Origin: Lentilactobacillus farraginis DSM 18382 = JCM 14108
GTDB lineage: Bacteria; Bacillota; Bacilli; Lactobacillales; Lactobacillaceae
Length of the DNA: 45,664 nucleotides
Direction: 5' to 3'
NCBI RefSeq assembly: GCF_000583655.1
Contig: NZ_BAKI01000020.1
Coordinates: forward strand, 1 to 45,664
Of this stretch, positions 1 to 9,440 are shown one piece after another. Each line of letters begins with the position of its first letter. Position 1 is the first letter of the stretch. The notes beneath the pieces are model-generated. The model did no database searches. It was not told where the DNA came from and saw only the letters and a list, made by a program, of their open reading frames with translations. The position numbers and the translations under genes were made by a program.

Positions 1-209
1 TTTACTTAAATTCTTTGCTAATATCAAGTTTATATATAAAAAATCGGCCAATTTTAGAATATTTATTATACTCATTATTAATAATTTAAAACCGGTAATT
101 CATTATTTTAACCACGCTTAAATCAAAAATCAGTAAGGCCGGTTTATGAAATTATCATTGGAAAAACGAGACTTTTTCATCAAAATATCATTTTTACTTT
201 CAAAAGTAG

Positions 210-238
210 TTGACACAATCTTCCAAGTTATGTATATT
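210..238 (+). promoter_or_regulatory. Promoter of the cys leader/cysK-ctl-cysE operon
   Basis: A consensus -35 TTGACA at 210-215 and a -10 TATATT at 233-238 are separated by 17 bases. This places the transcript start near 245, shortly before the ribosome site of the leader peptide. The first 200 bases of the window are AT-rich and show no gene I can support. Confidence 0.7.
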
Positions 239-268
239 AAGAACAACAAAAATTTCGGAGGTGTCACT

Positions 269-343
269 ATGACTCAATCAATGTTTCATGCGATTAATTG
301 TTGCTGTCGAACAACGCGTTTTTGGCGATGTTCGGCCTGTTAG
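269..343 (+). CDS. Cysteine-rich leader peptide (24 aa)
   Basis: A 24-codon ORF starts at an ATG preceded by a strong ribosome site (CGGAGGTG, 256-263). Five of its 24 residues are Cys: a CCC run at residues 11-13 plus Cys21 and the C-terminal Cys24. It lies between the operon promoter and an intrinsic terminator that precedes the cysteine-synthesis genes. This is the arrangement of an amino-acid-sensing attenuator, in which ribosome stalling at Cys codons reports the supply of charged tRNA-Cys. A longer in-frame ATG at 146 lies upstream of the promoter and is rejected. The function is inferred from composition and position. Confidence 0.75.
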   Translation: MTQSMFHAINCCCRTTRFWRCSAC

Positions 344-410
344 CATTGACATTTTTTGAGGAATAATGACCTTAAAGAGTTCAATGTCCACCTGGCTGGA
401 GTTGAACTAA
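344..410 (+). promoter_or_regulatory. Alternative hairpins of the cys attenuator
   Basis: Two mutually exclusive pairings are visible between the leader stop codon and the terminator. CATTGA (344-349) can pair with TCAATG (381-386). AGTTCAA (378-384) can pair with TTGAACT (402-408), the latter with an inner TCCA/TGGA stem. The second hairpin abuts the terminator stem. Which one is the true antiterminator cannot be settled by eye. Confidence 0.5.
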
Positions 411-455
411 GGGCGCGAAAATTCTGTTTTTTCAGGATTTCGCGCCCTTTTTATA
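411..455 (+). terminator. Intrinsic terminator in the cys leader
   Basis: GGGCGCGAAA (411-420) pairs perfectly with TTTCGCGCCC (438-447). The stem extends after a one-base bulge by TTCTG/CAGGA around a T6 loop, and a T tract follows. It lies before cysK and after the Cys-rich peptide, so it would end transcription when cysteine is plentiful. Confidence 0.85.
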
Positions 456-538
456 TCTTCAATAATCAAAGTTGCTTTTTTTAAATGCTGGCAGTCGAAC
501 CAAATCCCAATTGCTACAGAAAGGATCCTGATTTTTCT

Positions 539-1449
539 ATGCTAATCAAGTCAGTTTCACAGCTAATTGGTCACACGCCGTTGATCGATTTGCAAATTGA
601 TGTCCCAAATCACAGCCATATCTACGCTAAACTGGAAATGTTCAATCCAGGCGGCAGTATTAAAGACCGTCTCGGTCAGTACATGATTCAAGATGCCATT
701 AACCACGGCGATGTAATCGAAGGAACCACCACTATCATTGAGCCAACCGCCGGCAATACCGGCATTGGCGTCGCACTTGCTGCTCAACAGCACCATTTGC
801 CAGCTATCTTGGTGGTGCCCGAAAAATTCAGCTTCGAAAAACAACAGTTGATGAAAGCTTTGGGCGCAAAACTAATCAATACCCAAGTGACCAAGGCATC
901 AAGGGTGCGATTAAAGAAGCATACCGGCTCCATGAACAAACGCCTGACAGTTTTGTTCCAATGCAGTTTAAAAATCCGGCAAATCCGGCTGCTTATTACC
1001 ACACATTGGCACCGGAACTGGTAAAAGAAATCGACGGCCCCATTGATGCCTTCGTTGCCGGTGCCGGAAGCGGCGGTACATTTGCCGGGATTGCCCGCTA
1101 CCTCAAAGAACAGAACCCGGCGACCCGAACAATCGTGGTTGAACCCGAGGGCTCAATCTTAAACGGTGGGCCTGCTCACGCCCACCGAACTGAAGGAATC
1201 GGCGTCGAATTTATCCCACCTTTCTTCGAGAATGTTCAAATTGATCAAACACTAACCATCTCAGACGCAGATGCATTTGACCAAGTCAAAAAAATGGCCC
1301 GGACCCAGGGCCTATTCATAGGCAGTTCCAGTGGTGCGGCCTTGGCAGCCAGTTTAAAGGTTGCCGCTCAACTTCCAGAAAACAGCCGAATCGCAACAGT
1401 TTTCCCGGACAGCAGTGAACGCTATATGAGTGAAAATATTTACGACTAA
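539..1449 (+). CDS. cysK: Cysteine synthase / O-acetylserine sulfhydrylase, frameshifted
   Basis: PLP-dependent beta-replacement enzyme making cysteine from O-acetylserine and sulfide; some lactobacillar members also act as cystathionine beta-synthase. The N-terminal part has the family motifs: a PGGSIKDR segment with the PLP lysine and a PTAGNTGIG phosphate/substrate loop. The C-terminal part has [16 protein letters not shown] and [10 protein letters not shown]. The frame breaks near 881-884 in a C run; adding one C (ACCC to ACCCC) gives a continuous protein of about 303 aa, normal for the family. The start at 539 is chosen because it gives the usual N-terminus ([18 protein letters not shown]) after an AAGGA site; an ATG at 485 has no ribosome site. 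It is first in a cysK-ctl-cysE operon, a gene order known in L. casei and dairy lactobacilli. Confidence 0.9.
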
Positions 1450-1483
1450 AAATTCAATCAAAAACAGAAAGAGGTTATTCATT

Positions 1484-2668
1484 ATGGAATTCGATACAAA
1501 ATTAATTCATGGCGGCATCAGCGAAGACAAGACAACGGGTGCGGTTTCCGTTCCGATTTACATGGCTTCCACTTTCCATCAGCAAAAAATCGGTGAAAAC
1601 AAGTATGAATATTCACGTTCAGGTAACCCAACCAGAGAGGCGGTTGAAAAATTAATTGCCGAGCTCGAAGGCGGGACTGCCGGTTTTGCCTTTGCATCCG
1701 GGTCAGCTGCCATTGACACGGTGTTCTCGATGTTTTCTGCCGGCGATCATTTCGTTATCGGTAACGATGTCTACGGTGGCACCTTCCGGCTGATCGACGC
1801 GGTTTTAAAACGCTTTGGCATGACATTTACAGTTGTTGACACCCGAGACCTGGCAGCCGTTCAAGCCGCCATCACTCCCGAAACCAAAGCCATTTATCTC
1901 GAAACACCGACCAACCCGCTGCTAAGGGTCACCGACATCGCTGCTGTCGCCAAAATTGCCAAGGCCCATCATATTCTAAGTATCATTGACAATACATTCT
2001 CCTCACCTTATGTTCAGCGGCCCTTAGAGCAGGGCGTCGACATTGTCCTTCACAGCGCTTCCAAGTATCTCGGTGGCCATAGTGACGTCATCGCCGGCCT
2101 GGTTGTTACAAAAGACGAAGCATTGGGTGAAAAAATCGGTTATCTGCAAAACGCAATTGGTGGTATTTTAGCTCCTCAAGAAAGCTGGTTACTTCAACGC
2201 GGCATCAAAACGCTTTCACTTCGCATGCGAGCCCATCTGGCAAACGCGGAAGCCGTCTTCGACTACCTCGCCAACCAACCACTGGTAAGCAAAATTTACT
2301 ATCCCGGCGATCCGGATAATCCCGATTACGAAGTTGCCAAGAAACAAATGCACGGCTTCGGTGCCATGATCTCATTTGAACTTCAAGACGGTCTCGATCC
2401 AAAACAATTCGTTGAGCAGCTTCACGTTATTACGTTGGCAGAAAGTTTGGGAGCCTTAGAAAGCCTGATTGAAATTCCTGCTCTGATGACCCATGGCTCC
2501 ATTCCCCGCGATATCCGGCTAAAAAACGGCATCAAAGATGAATTAATCCGGCTTTCCGTTGGTGTTGAAGATCAAAAAGACCTGCTGGCAGATTTGGCAC
2601 GCGGTTTCAATCAGCTTAAGGGGAGTCAAAAAAATGTTTCAGACAGCAAGATCCATTCTAAAGCGTGA
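1484..2668 (+). CDS. ctl: Cystathionine gamma-lyase/beta-lyase-type PLP enzyme
   Basis: 394-aa member of the Cys/Met-metabolism PLP family (MetB/MetC/MccB). It would cleave cystathionine or work in reverse transsulfuration between homocysteine and cysteine. Visible motifs: YSRSGNPTR (about residues 43-51), FASGSAAI (70-77), ETPTNPLL (140-147), DNTF (169-172) and the PLP-lysine segment SASKYLGGHSDV with Lys194. The start at 1484 follows an AAAGAGG site; an upstream ATG at 1430 lies inside cysK. The last 14 or so codons extend past the usual family end and overlap cysE by 35 bases, so the stop may have moved. The family does not allow a sure choice between lyase and synthase activity; the cysK/cysE context favours a lyase. 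Confidence 0.85.
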   Translation: MEFDTKLIHGGISEDKTTGAVSVPIYMASTFHQQKIGENKYEYSRSGNPTREAVEKLIAELEGGTAGFAFASGSAAIDTVFSMFSAGDHFVIGNDVYGGTFRLIDAVLKRFGMTFTVVDTRDLAAVQAAITPETKAIYLETPTNPLLRVTDIAAVAKIAKAHHILSIIDNTFSSPYVQRPLEQGVDIVLHSASKYLGGHSDVIAGLVVTKDEALGEKIGYLQNAIGGILAPQESWLLQRGIKTLSLRMRAHLANAEAVFDYLANQPLVSKIYYPGDPDNPDYEVAKKQMHGFGAMISFELQDGLDPKQFVEQLHVITLAESLGALESLIEIPALMTHGSIPRDIRLKNGIKDELIRLSVGVEDQKDLLADLARGFNQLKGSQKNVSDSKIHSKA

Positions 2669-3191
2669 TCCGGCAGCCCATAGCCTTTTAGAAGTTATTC
2701 TAACCTATCCTGGTATTCGTGCGCTGTTTTGGCATCGAATTGCCCATTTCTTGGCCTTTCACCGTTTCTATACGCTGGCAGCTCTTTTAAGTCAACACGC
2801 CGCTAAAGTCACCGGAATCGCCATTTCGCCCGAAGCCCAAATCGGCAGGCGGGTGTTTATCGACCACGGCATTGGCGTTGTGATCGGTGCCACCGCAATT
2901 ATTGAAGATGACGTTACCATTCTACACGGCGTTACCTTGGGTGCCAGGCGGGCCGTTACCGGCCGCCGGCATCCCTATGTTAAAAAAGGGGCGTTTATTG
3001 GTGCCAACGCACAATTATTGGGTGCTATTACCATCGGTGCATCGAGTAAAGTCGGTGCCGGGGCCATTGTTTTACACGATGTCGCCGACCGGACAACGGT
3101 TGTCGGTAACCCGGCCCGAAGCGTTGAGAAGCCAACTAAAGTCATTAACGTTACTTTTGCCGAGTTAAATACCGGCAACAAAAATCACTAA
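2634..3191 (+). CDS. cysE: Serine O-acetyltransferase
   Basis: 185-aa protein that acetylates serine with acetyl-CoA, giving the CysK substrate. The C-terminal half is a left-handed beta-helix of hexapeptide repeats with the active-site segment FIDHGIGVVIGA and ILHGVTLGARRA, then RRHPYVKKGAFIGANA. The N-terminus is short, as in Gram-positive CysE. The start at 2634 is chosen for the AGGGGAG site 8 bases upstream; the longer frame from 2559 lies within ctl. Last gene of the operon, followed at once by a strong terminator. Confidence 0.9.
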   Translation: MFQTARSILKRDPAAHSLLEVILTYPGIRALFWHRIAHFLAFHRFYTLAALLSQHAAKVTGIAISPEAQIGRRVFIDHGIGVVIGATAIIEDDVTILHGVTLGARRAVTGRRHPYVKKGAFIGANAQLLGAITIGASSKVGAGAIVLHDVADRTTVVGNPARSVEKPTKVINVTFAELNTGNKNH

Positions 3192-3194
3192 CCA

Positions 3195-3247
3195 AAAACA
3201 TCTTGGCAGTTTCCATTAATTAATTGGAAACTGCCAAGATGTTTTTT
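3195..3247. terminator. Bidirectional terminator between cysE and icd
   Basis: A near-perfect 20-bp stem, ACATCTTGGCAGTTTCCA against TGGAAACTGCCAAGATGT, has an AT-rich loop. A T6 tract follows on the plus strand and an A run precedes it, so it can serve both convergent operons. Confidence 0.9.
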
Positions 3248-3275
3248 CGTACATAAATTATAAGAGCAGTGATTA

Positions 3276-4564
3276 TCAGTTTACCGCGGCTTTTCGCGGC
3301 AGTTCTTCAATTAATCGTGCCACGTAATCACCAAAGCCACTGGTAGTCAGTACCGTGGCGTCCGCATTTTTGGCAAAGTCGACGGTCACGTGATGCGACT
3401 TGATGGCTTGAGAGATTCCCGCCCGGATTAAATCGGCAGCGGCCGACCAGCCAGATAGTCAAACATCATTGCACCGGATAGAATAATCGACGTCGGATTA
3501 AGTTTGTTTTGACCGGCAAACTGAGGCGCCGTGCCATGCGTTGCTTCGAAAATCGCATGTCCGGTTTGATAATTAATATTGCCGCCGGGAGCAATTCCGA
3601 TACCACCGACTTGAGCAGCCAACGCGTCCGAAATATAATCGCCGTTTAAATTCATCGTTGCCACAACTTCAAAATGTTCCGGATAAAGCAGTGCTTGTTG
3701 AAAAAAGTTATCCGTAATGACGTCATTGACAATCAATTTCTTGGCTGCCCGGGCTGCTTGATAGGCCCTTTCAGCAGCTTCAGTGCCTTGGTCAGCTTTA
3801 ATTTGATTATATTGATTCCAAGTAAATACCTTATCACCATATTCTTCAGCTGCTTCATAACCCCACTTTTTAAAGCCGCCTTCAGTTTTTTTCATAATAT
3901 TTCCCTTGTGAACCAGCGTCAAGGTATGCCGATTGTTAGCAAACGCATAGTCAATGGCGGCCTTTACCAACCGGGTCGAACCCTGCTTGGAAATCGGTTT
4001 AATCGCAAACGCGGACGTATCGGGAAAACGAACTTTGCCCAGCTTACCCTGCTTGGCGAGTAACGCTTTCCAAGCTTTCGCATCATCAGTATCAACATCG
4101 CTTTCAATCCCCGCATAAATGTCTTCGGTATTTTCCCGAAAGACATCAATATTAACGTTTTCCGGGTGAACAACCGGTGACGGGGTACCGGCATAATAAG
4201 TTACCGGTCGAAAGCAGGCATATAAATCAAGCTTTTGTCGCAACGTGACATTAATGGAGCGATGGCCAACGCCAATCGGAGTCGTCAAAGGTCCCTTAAT
4301 CCCGACTAAATAGTCTCGTAAAGCGGTCAGTGTTTTATCCGGCAGCCACTGTCCCGTTTGCTTATAAGCTGTTTCACCGGCCAATAATGGCAGCCATTTA
4401 ACCTGCTTTTGACCATCAAAAGCCTTTTTAACTGCTTCATCAAAAACGGTTCGCGCTGCCCGCCAAATTTCGGGGCCAATCCCATCGCCTTCAATGAAAG
4501 GAATTGTCGGTTGATCGGGAACCTGAAGCCGGCCATTATTCATTGTTATTTTTTCTTCAGTCAA
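3276..4564 (-). CDS. icd: NADP-dependent isocitrate dehydrogenase, frameshifted near the C-terminus
   Basis: Converts isocitrate to 2-oxoglutarate, CO2 and NADPH. The protein closely follows Bacillus Icd: [27 protein letters not shown] (the serine is the phosphorylated residue in E. coli), [45 protein letters not shown] and ATHGTAP. The start is TTG at 4564, 9 bases after a perfect AAGGAGG, giving MTEEKITM like the Bacillus N-terminus; it overlaps the citZ stop. The frame breaks near 3450: restoring one G (CTGG to CTGGG) yields the expected [13 protein letters not shown] tail and a 429-aa protein ending at 3276. Without repair it would stop at 3428 and lose about 55 residues. Third gene of acnA-citZ-icd. 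Confidence 0.92.
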
Positions 4565-5659
4565 TAATTTTTTCCTCCTTATCGGCAAAATAATGTCGAT
4601 TGGTTTCACCCACGTATTCAGACGACGGCCTAATTAAACAGCCTTCCGACTGCTGTTCAATGATATGCGCCAACCAGCCAGCCGTTCGACAGGCCGCAAA
4701 CATTGTGGTGAATGTCTGCCTGTCAAGGTTAAAGCAATGATAAATCAATGCCGTATAGTAATCAACATTTGGGTGCAGACGCGTTGTTTTAAACATATAA
4801 TCTTTGATTTCTTCCTGAAGCGCAAAATAATCGTCGTTGCCCGTTTCATGAGCGGCTTGCCGGGCAATTTCCCGCAGAATTGCTGCCCGCGGATCACCGT
4901 TTTTATAAACACGATGACCGAAGCCCATTATCTTATGACCACCAGCCATTCTTTGGGCAACATATTGAATCGGATCCTGACCCGTTTGCCGGATCTTTTC
5001 GAGCATCTTGAAAACCTGCTCATTGGCACCGCCATGTAAGGACCTTTCAATGCACAAATCGCAGCGGTCAGGCACGAATAATCATCCGATTTGGTTGATG
5101 CAACCACGCGGGCAGTGAATGTCGATGCATTAAACTCATGATCGGCATGCAGCACCATAACCGTATTAAACTGAGCTACCTGCTCAGGTGTCGGCCGGTT
5201 ACCCGAAAACATATAAATAAAATTTTCAACAACGCCCCATGCTTTATGAACGTGCTTAATTGGCTGATCGTTTCGAATTCGAATAATGGCGGCAATTGCC
5301 GTTAACATCTTGGCTAAAATCCGAGGTGGGTCATCTCTTTCGATATCATTGGTTGTCCCAAGCAGCGAGACTGTCGTTCGCAAAATACTCATGGGGTGCT
5401 GCGGTTCCCTGGCAATTCGTGCCATCAACTGAACCGTTTCGTACGGCAGCACCATTTTAGAAACCAGCAGCTTTTTAAAATCATTCAACTCTTCTGCGCT
5501 TGGCAGCCGCGCGTGCCACAGTAGAAAAACCACCTCTTCAAACGGTGCATTTTTTAGTTCTTTAATCGAATAACCTGCATACGTTAAAACAGCGCCCTGA
5601 GTCGAGCTGACCTTTGTCTGGTCAACCACCACGCCTGCAAGTCCTTTTGGTAGTGTCAT
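4557..5659 (-). CDS. citZ: Citrate synthase, frameshifted
   Basis: Condenses oxaloacetate and acetyl-CoA to citrate. The two open frames join near 5041: adding one C (GGTCC to GGTCCC) gives the conserved ALKGPLHGGANE catalytic-His segment and an intact product of about 367 aa. Other conserved elements are [11 protein letters not shown], the second catalytic region [15 protein letters not shown] and the late Asp region [13 protein letters not shown]. The start at 5659 has a GGAGGTGAC site. It lies 22 bases after acnA and overlaps icd by 8 bases, so the three are translationally linked. Confidence 0.92.
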
Positions 5660-5681
5660 GGGTCACCTCCGAGTATTAAAC

Positions 5682-8318
5682 TCATTCTTTTTGAGCAGCA
5701 TCTTTAGCCGATGCCAGCTTATTTTCAACAATCATTGGCATAATGCCGCCATCTTTGTAGTAGGTCCAATCCACCGGCGTATCAAAACGAACAATCGTAT
5801 CGAATTTTATCTGTCGACCAGACTTTTCAGCCGTCACATGAGCAATTGGCCCATCCAAGTCAATCGAAAAAGTTTCGGTGCCATCTAATCCCAACGTTTC
5901 CGCGGTTTGGCCGTCACGGTACTGAAGCGGCACAACGCCCATCATTGCCAGATTAGCCCGATGAATTCGTTCAAAGCTTTCAGCAATAATTGCCTTTACA
6001 CCTAATAACTTAACGCCTTTAGCTGCCCAGTCACGCGAAGATCCCATACCATAATCCTTACCAGCCAGAATAACCAAACCGGTCTGATCAGCTTGGTATC
6101 GCTGGGCGGCTTCAAAAATAGTTGTTTCTTCACCCGTTGGCAGGTATTTGGTAAAACCACCTGTTTTATCGGGTGTCAATTGATTTTTTAATCGGATATT
6201 AGCCAAAGTTCCCCGCATCATCACTTCATGATTACCCCGGCGGGAACCATAAGAGTTGAAGTCTTTAATGGCGACACCTTTAGACTTTAAATAACGACCA
6301 GCCGGTGTCTGTGAACCGATATAGCCGGCCGGTGAAATATGATCGGTCGTAATCGAATCCCCCAGTTTGGCAAGCACGCGAAGCCCCGATAAGTGTTGAC
6401 TGCCGGCAATGCCGTCAAAAAATGGCGGAGACGCGATATACGTGGAATTCGGATCCCACTCATAAGTTGCTGATTCGGGGGCAGGAAGTGCGTCCCAAGT
6501 AGCGTTTTGGTTCAAAATCGATTGATAATTCTTTTTAAATTCTGCTGGTTTTAAATATTTTCGACTTAGCTTGGCAACCGCTTCATCTGTCGGCCACAGA
6601 TCCTTTAGATAAACCGGCTGACCATCTTGGCTTTTTCCGACTGGTTGGGTTGTTAAATCAATATCGCAAGTTCCAGCCAATGCATAAAGAACAACCAACG
6701 GTGGGGACGCTAAATAAGTATCTTTAATTAACGGATTAACCCGGCCCTCAAAGTTTCGGTTACCGCTCTCAACTGCCGCAATCGGATAAGGGTCTTCAGT
6801 CAAGCGGGTCTGCAGGTCTTCCTTCAGCTGACCGGAGTTGCCGATACATGTCGTGCAACCATAACCAACCAGATTAAAGCCCAGCTTATCCAGATATGGC
6901 TGAAGTCCGGCCGCCGCCAAATACTGAGTCACAACCCGTGACCCGGGTGCCAACGATGTTTTCACATAGTCCGGTACTTTTAGTCCCAACTCAACGGCTT
7001 TTTTAGCGATTAGACCGGCTGCCAGCAACACTTCTGGATTAGAGGTATTCGTACAACTTGTAATGGCTGCGATTCCTAATGAGCCTACCCGGATATTAAA
7101 TTTCTTACCATTGACTTTGATTGGATAATCCGGTATTTGCCGACGATCATCAAACTGTTTTGGCATATCTTTTAAAAAGACAGTATCCTGAGGACGGTTG
7201 GGGCCCGCTAAACTACTTTGAACCGTTGTCAAATCAAGCAAAACCGTTTCTGTATAGTGACGGGCTGCCTTATCGTCGTAGAACAGATGATTAGCCTTGG
7301 CGTATGCCTCAACCAACTCAATTTGTTCAGCAGGTCGGTTTGTTAATTGCAAGTAATCAATGGTTTGCTGATCAATTGGAAAGAACCCGCAGGTAGCACC
7401 ATATTCCGGGGCCATATTGGCAATGGTTGCCCGATAAGCCAACGGTAGATTCTGCGCGCCACCGCCGTAAAATTCAACAAACTTTCCAACCACATCGTGC
7501 TCTCGCAATAAATGGGTTAACGTTAGTGCCAGATCCGTTGCTGTAATCCCTTCCCTTAGCTTTCCGGTCAGTTTTACACCAACTACTTTTGGCATTGGCA
7601 TATAAGTTGCCGCTCCAAGCATACTGGATTCAGCCTCGATTCCGCCGACACCCCAGCCAAGAACCCCCAACCCATTAATCATCGTGGTATGGGAATCTGT
7701 ACCGACCAATGTGTCCGGAAATGCTTCATAGCTACCGTCCGTTAATTTTTTAGCATGAATGACGTCTGCCAGATATTCCAAATTTACCTGATGAATAATC
7801 CCGGTATCAGGTGGGATCACCGTTAGATTTTCAAAGCTGTTTTGAGCCCACTTTAAAAACGTATAACGTTCACTATTTCGTTTAAATTCCTGCTGGATAT
7901 TATACGAAAAGGCATCCTCATTTCCAGAATGATCGACTTGAACCGAGTGGTCGATTACAAGATGAACCGGCACTTCCGGATTGATCGAATCAACGTCTCC
8001 GCCTCGCCTGGCAACAGCATCACGAATTGCCGCTAAATCAACCAACGCCGGTACGCCCGTGAGGTCTTGGAGAATGACCCGTTCCGGTTGATGGGGAATA
8101 TCTTTATCATGCTGATGGTCCCAATCGTTAAAAGCGGAAAGGACCTGTTCTCTTTCGGGGGTTTCGCTCGCGTGCCGCAGCGCTTCTTCCAGCAAAACTC
8201 GGATGCTGTAGGGAAGTGTTTCAACGTCCTGTCCCTGATCTTTTAAATAAGCATCAATATTATAAAACTGGTAGGTACCGCCCGTTAGCTTGAGTTGTTG
8301 CCGGTACGAATTGTTCAT
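5682..8318 (-). CDS. acnA: Aconitate hydratase
   Basis: 878-aa [4Fe-4S] aconitase of the AcnA/CitB type, isomerising citrate to isocitrate. Cluster cysteines are visible at Cys422 (SCTNTSNPEV) and Cys488/Cys491 (GYGCTTCIGNSGQ). Other markers are LVIDHSVQVD, VGTDSHTTMINGLG, GAATYMPMP and the C-terminal swivel-domain motif GKDYGMGSSRDWAAKG. The ATG at 8318 is preferred over a TTG at 8339 because a GGTGG site precedes it. First gene of the acnA-citZ-icd operon; no frame break. Confidence 0.95.
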   Translation of the reverse strand: MNNSYRQQLKLTGGTYQFYNIDAYLKDQGQDVETLPYSIRVLLEEALRHASETPEREQVLSAFNDWDHQHDKDIPHQPERVILQDLTGVPALVDLAAIRDAVARRGGDVDSINPEVPVHLVIDHSVQVDHSGNEDAFSYNIQQEFKRNSERYTFLKWAQNSFENLTVIPPDTGIIHQVNLEYLADVIHAKKLTDGSYEAFPDTLVGTDSHTTMINGLGVLGWGVGGIEAESSMLGAATYMPMPKVVGVKLTGKLREGITATDLALTLTHLLREHDVVGKFVEFYGGGAQNLPLAYRATIANMAPEYGATCGFFPIDQQTIDYLQLTNRPAEQIELVEAYAKANHLFYDDKAARHYTETVLLDLTTVQSSLAGPNRPQDTVFLKDMPKQFDDRRQIPDYPIKVNGKKFNIRVGSLGIAAITSCTNTSNPEVLLAAGLIAKKAVELGLKVPDYVKTSLAPGSRVVTQYLAAAGLQPYLDKLGFNLVGYGCTTCIGNSGQLKEDLQTRLTEDPYPIAAVESGNRNFEGRVNPLIKDTYLASPPLVVLYALAGTCDIDLTTQPVGKSQDGQPVYLKDLWPTDEAVAKLSRKYLKPAEFKKNYQSILNQNATWDALPAPESATYEWDPNSTYIASPPFFDGIAGSQHLSGLRVLAKLGDSITTDHISPAGYIGSQTPAGRYLKSKGVAIKDFNSYGSRRGNHEVMMRGTLANIRLKNQLTPDKTGGFTKYLPTGEETTIFEAAQRYQADQTGLVILAGKDYGMGSSRDWAAKGVKLLGVKAIIAESFERIHRANLAMMGVVPLQYRDGQTAETLGLDGTETFSIDLDGPIAHVTAEKSGRQIKFDTIVRFDTPVDWTYYKDGGIMPMIVENKLASAKDAAQKE

Positions 8319-8450
8319 AAAAAGTCCACCATCCTTCAAAGGTGCCGGCGAATAATGCCTTTAATGTTGATCAAAAGCGAACAATCTGTGCTCTTGTCAA
8401 TTAAATCGTCAATGATTCGCCTAATTTTAATGTTATTTTCATGTATATTT

Positions 8451-8480
8451 AATCTAACCGTAAGAACAGGACGATGTCAA
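8451..8480 (-). promoter_or_regulatory. Probable acnA operon promoter
   Basis: On the minus strand a perfect -35 TTGACA (8475-8480) is followed 18 bases on by TAGATT (8451-8456). The leader is about 120 bases. The 8340-8648 gap otherwise holds only the terminator of the neighbouring operon. Confidence 0.5.
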
Positions 8481-8570
8481 GGCCACTTTGTATATTTATG
8501 TATTAATCAAGACAAAAATAGAAATAAATCCACTATTGCAAATTGTCTGCTGAAAACAGGACCTTAACCT

Positions 8571-8609
8571 AAAAAGGCATCTAGACCAATTATGATCCAG
8601 ACGCCTAAA
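8571..8609 (-). terminator. Terminator of the ECF/capture operon
   Basis: Read on the minus strand, AGGCGTCTGGA pairs with TCTAGATGCCT (two G-T wobbles) across a 10-base loop, followed by a short T run. It lies about 40 bases after the DUF4430 gene. Confidence 0.75.
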
Positions 8610-8648
8610 AATAATATTTAATTTTTTGCTCAATTACCATTTATAATC

Positions 8649-9422
8649 TTAGTGTTTATAGCCATCGACCGAAAAATACCAGTGAACATGATCACCCGGC
8701 TTAACGCGCTTTTCACCGGCCGACTTGTCAACATATTTACCGTTGACAGAATACATCCAGCCACTTCCTACCCGGACATCATTTTCTTTTAAGCCGTTAA
8801 TCGCACTGACATAGATGTCGGGATTCCGGGTATACGTGACTTTTAAATGGGCCTGCATTAAAAGCGAAAAGGCAGTTGTTTTGCCGGTAATTTTTTGCCA
8901 GCCGGCATAAAATTGCTTTTTATAACCGGAAACCTTGAGATAGGCTTTCTTGGTCGACGTAGCGTGCCAATTTTTTTTAGCCGGCTTGGTGGTAGCCTGT
9001 TGCGCGGTTGCCTTGGCTTTTTTAACCGACTGCTTTTTTCGAGTCGGCTGCTTGGCAGTGCCACTGGTTTCATGGTTCTGCCGGGTGGATTTAGTCGCCG
9101 GCCGGCGAGCCGACCGCTTTGGCTTATTTTTTGATGCATCACTAGCAGTCGGTTGTTTAGCCTTTTTAGTCGCGCTAACCGTCGTTTTGCCGGTTGCTGC
9201 CCGAGACTTTTTCTGTGATTGATGACTGCCGGCCCGCTTATTAGCCGTTGACGTAGCTGAACTGGCTTTGCCCGCCTTTGAGGACGAAGCTGGTTTTGCG
9301 GTTTTCTTAACCGTGGCGGTTGATGGCTGATCAGCGGCTCGATTGGCAACAACTTCCCGAATGCCCACCGCCAATCCCACTACTAATACAACCGCGATGA
9401 TGAGCCCGACGATTTTTTTCAT
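8649..9422 (-). CDS. Membrane-anchored DUF4430 (transcobalamin C-terminal-like) protein
   Basis: 257 aa. Residues 4-22 form one hydrophobic segment after MKK, with no lipobox, so it is a signal anchor or uncleaved signal. Residues 30-150 are a Lys/Ala/Thr/Ser/Gln-rich low-complexity linker, as expected for crossing or binding the cell wall. Residues 160-257 match the DUF4430 fold: NGLKENDVRVGSGWMYSVNG followed by KPGDHVHWYFS. DUF4430 resembles the C-terminal beta domain of intrinsic factor and transcobalamin (family knowledge). It is the last gene of an ECF-transporter operon, 18 bases after the partner that resembles the N-terminal domain. Ligand capture for the transporter is inference. Confidence 0.75.
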   Translation of the reverse strand: MKKIVGLIIAVVLVVGLAVGIREVVANRAADQPSTATVKKTAKPASSSKAGKASSATSTANKRAGSHQSQKKSRAATGKTTVSATKKAKQPTASDASKNKPKRSARRPATKSTRQNHETSGTAKQPTRKKQSVKKAKATAQQATTKPAKKNWHATSTKKAYLKVSGYKKQFYAGWQKITGKTTAFSLLMQAHLKVTYTRNPDIYVSAINGLKENDVRVGSGWMYSVNGKYVDKSAGEKRVKPGDHVHWYFSVDGYKH

Positions 9423-9440
9423 TTAAACCACCCTGGCCGC

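Noticed and set aside
8858-9352. Overlapping ORFs on both strands in the DUF4430 gene
   Set aside because: They are by-products of the low-complexity Lys/Ala/Thr linker; the DUF4430 frame has the start site, membrane anchor and domain.
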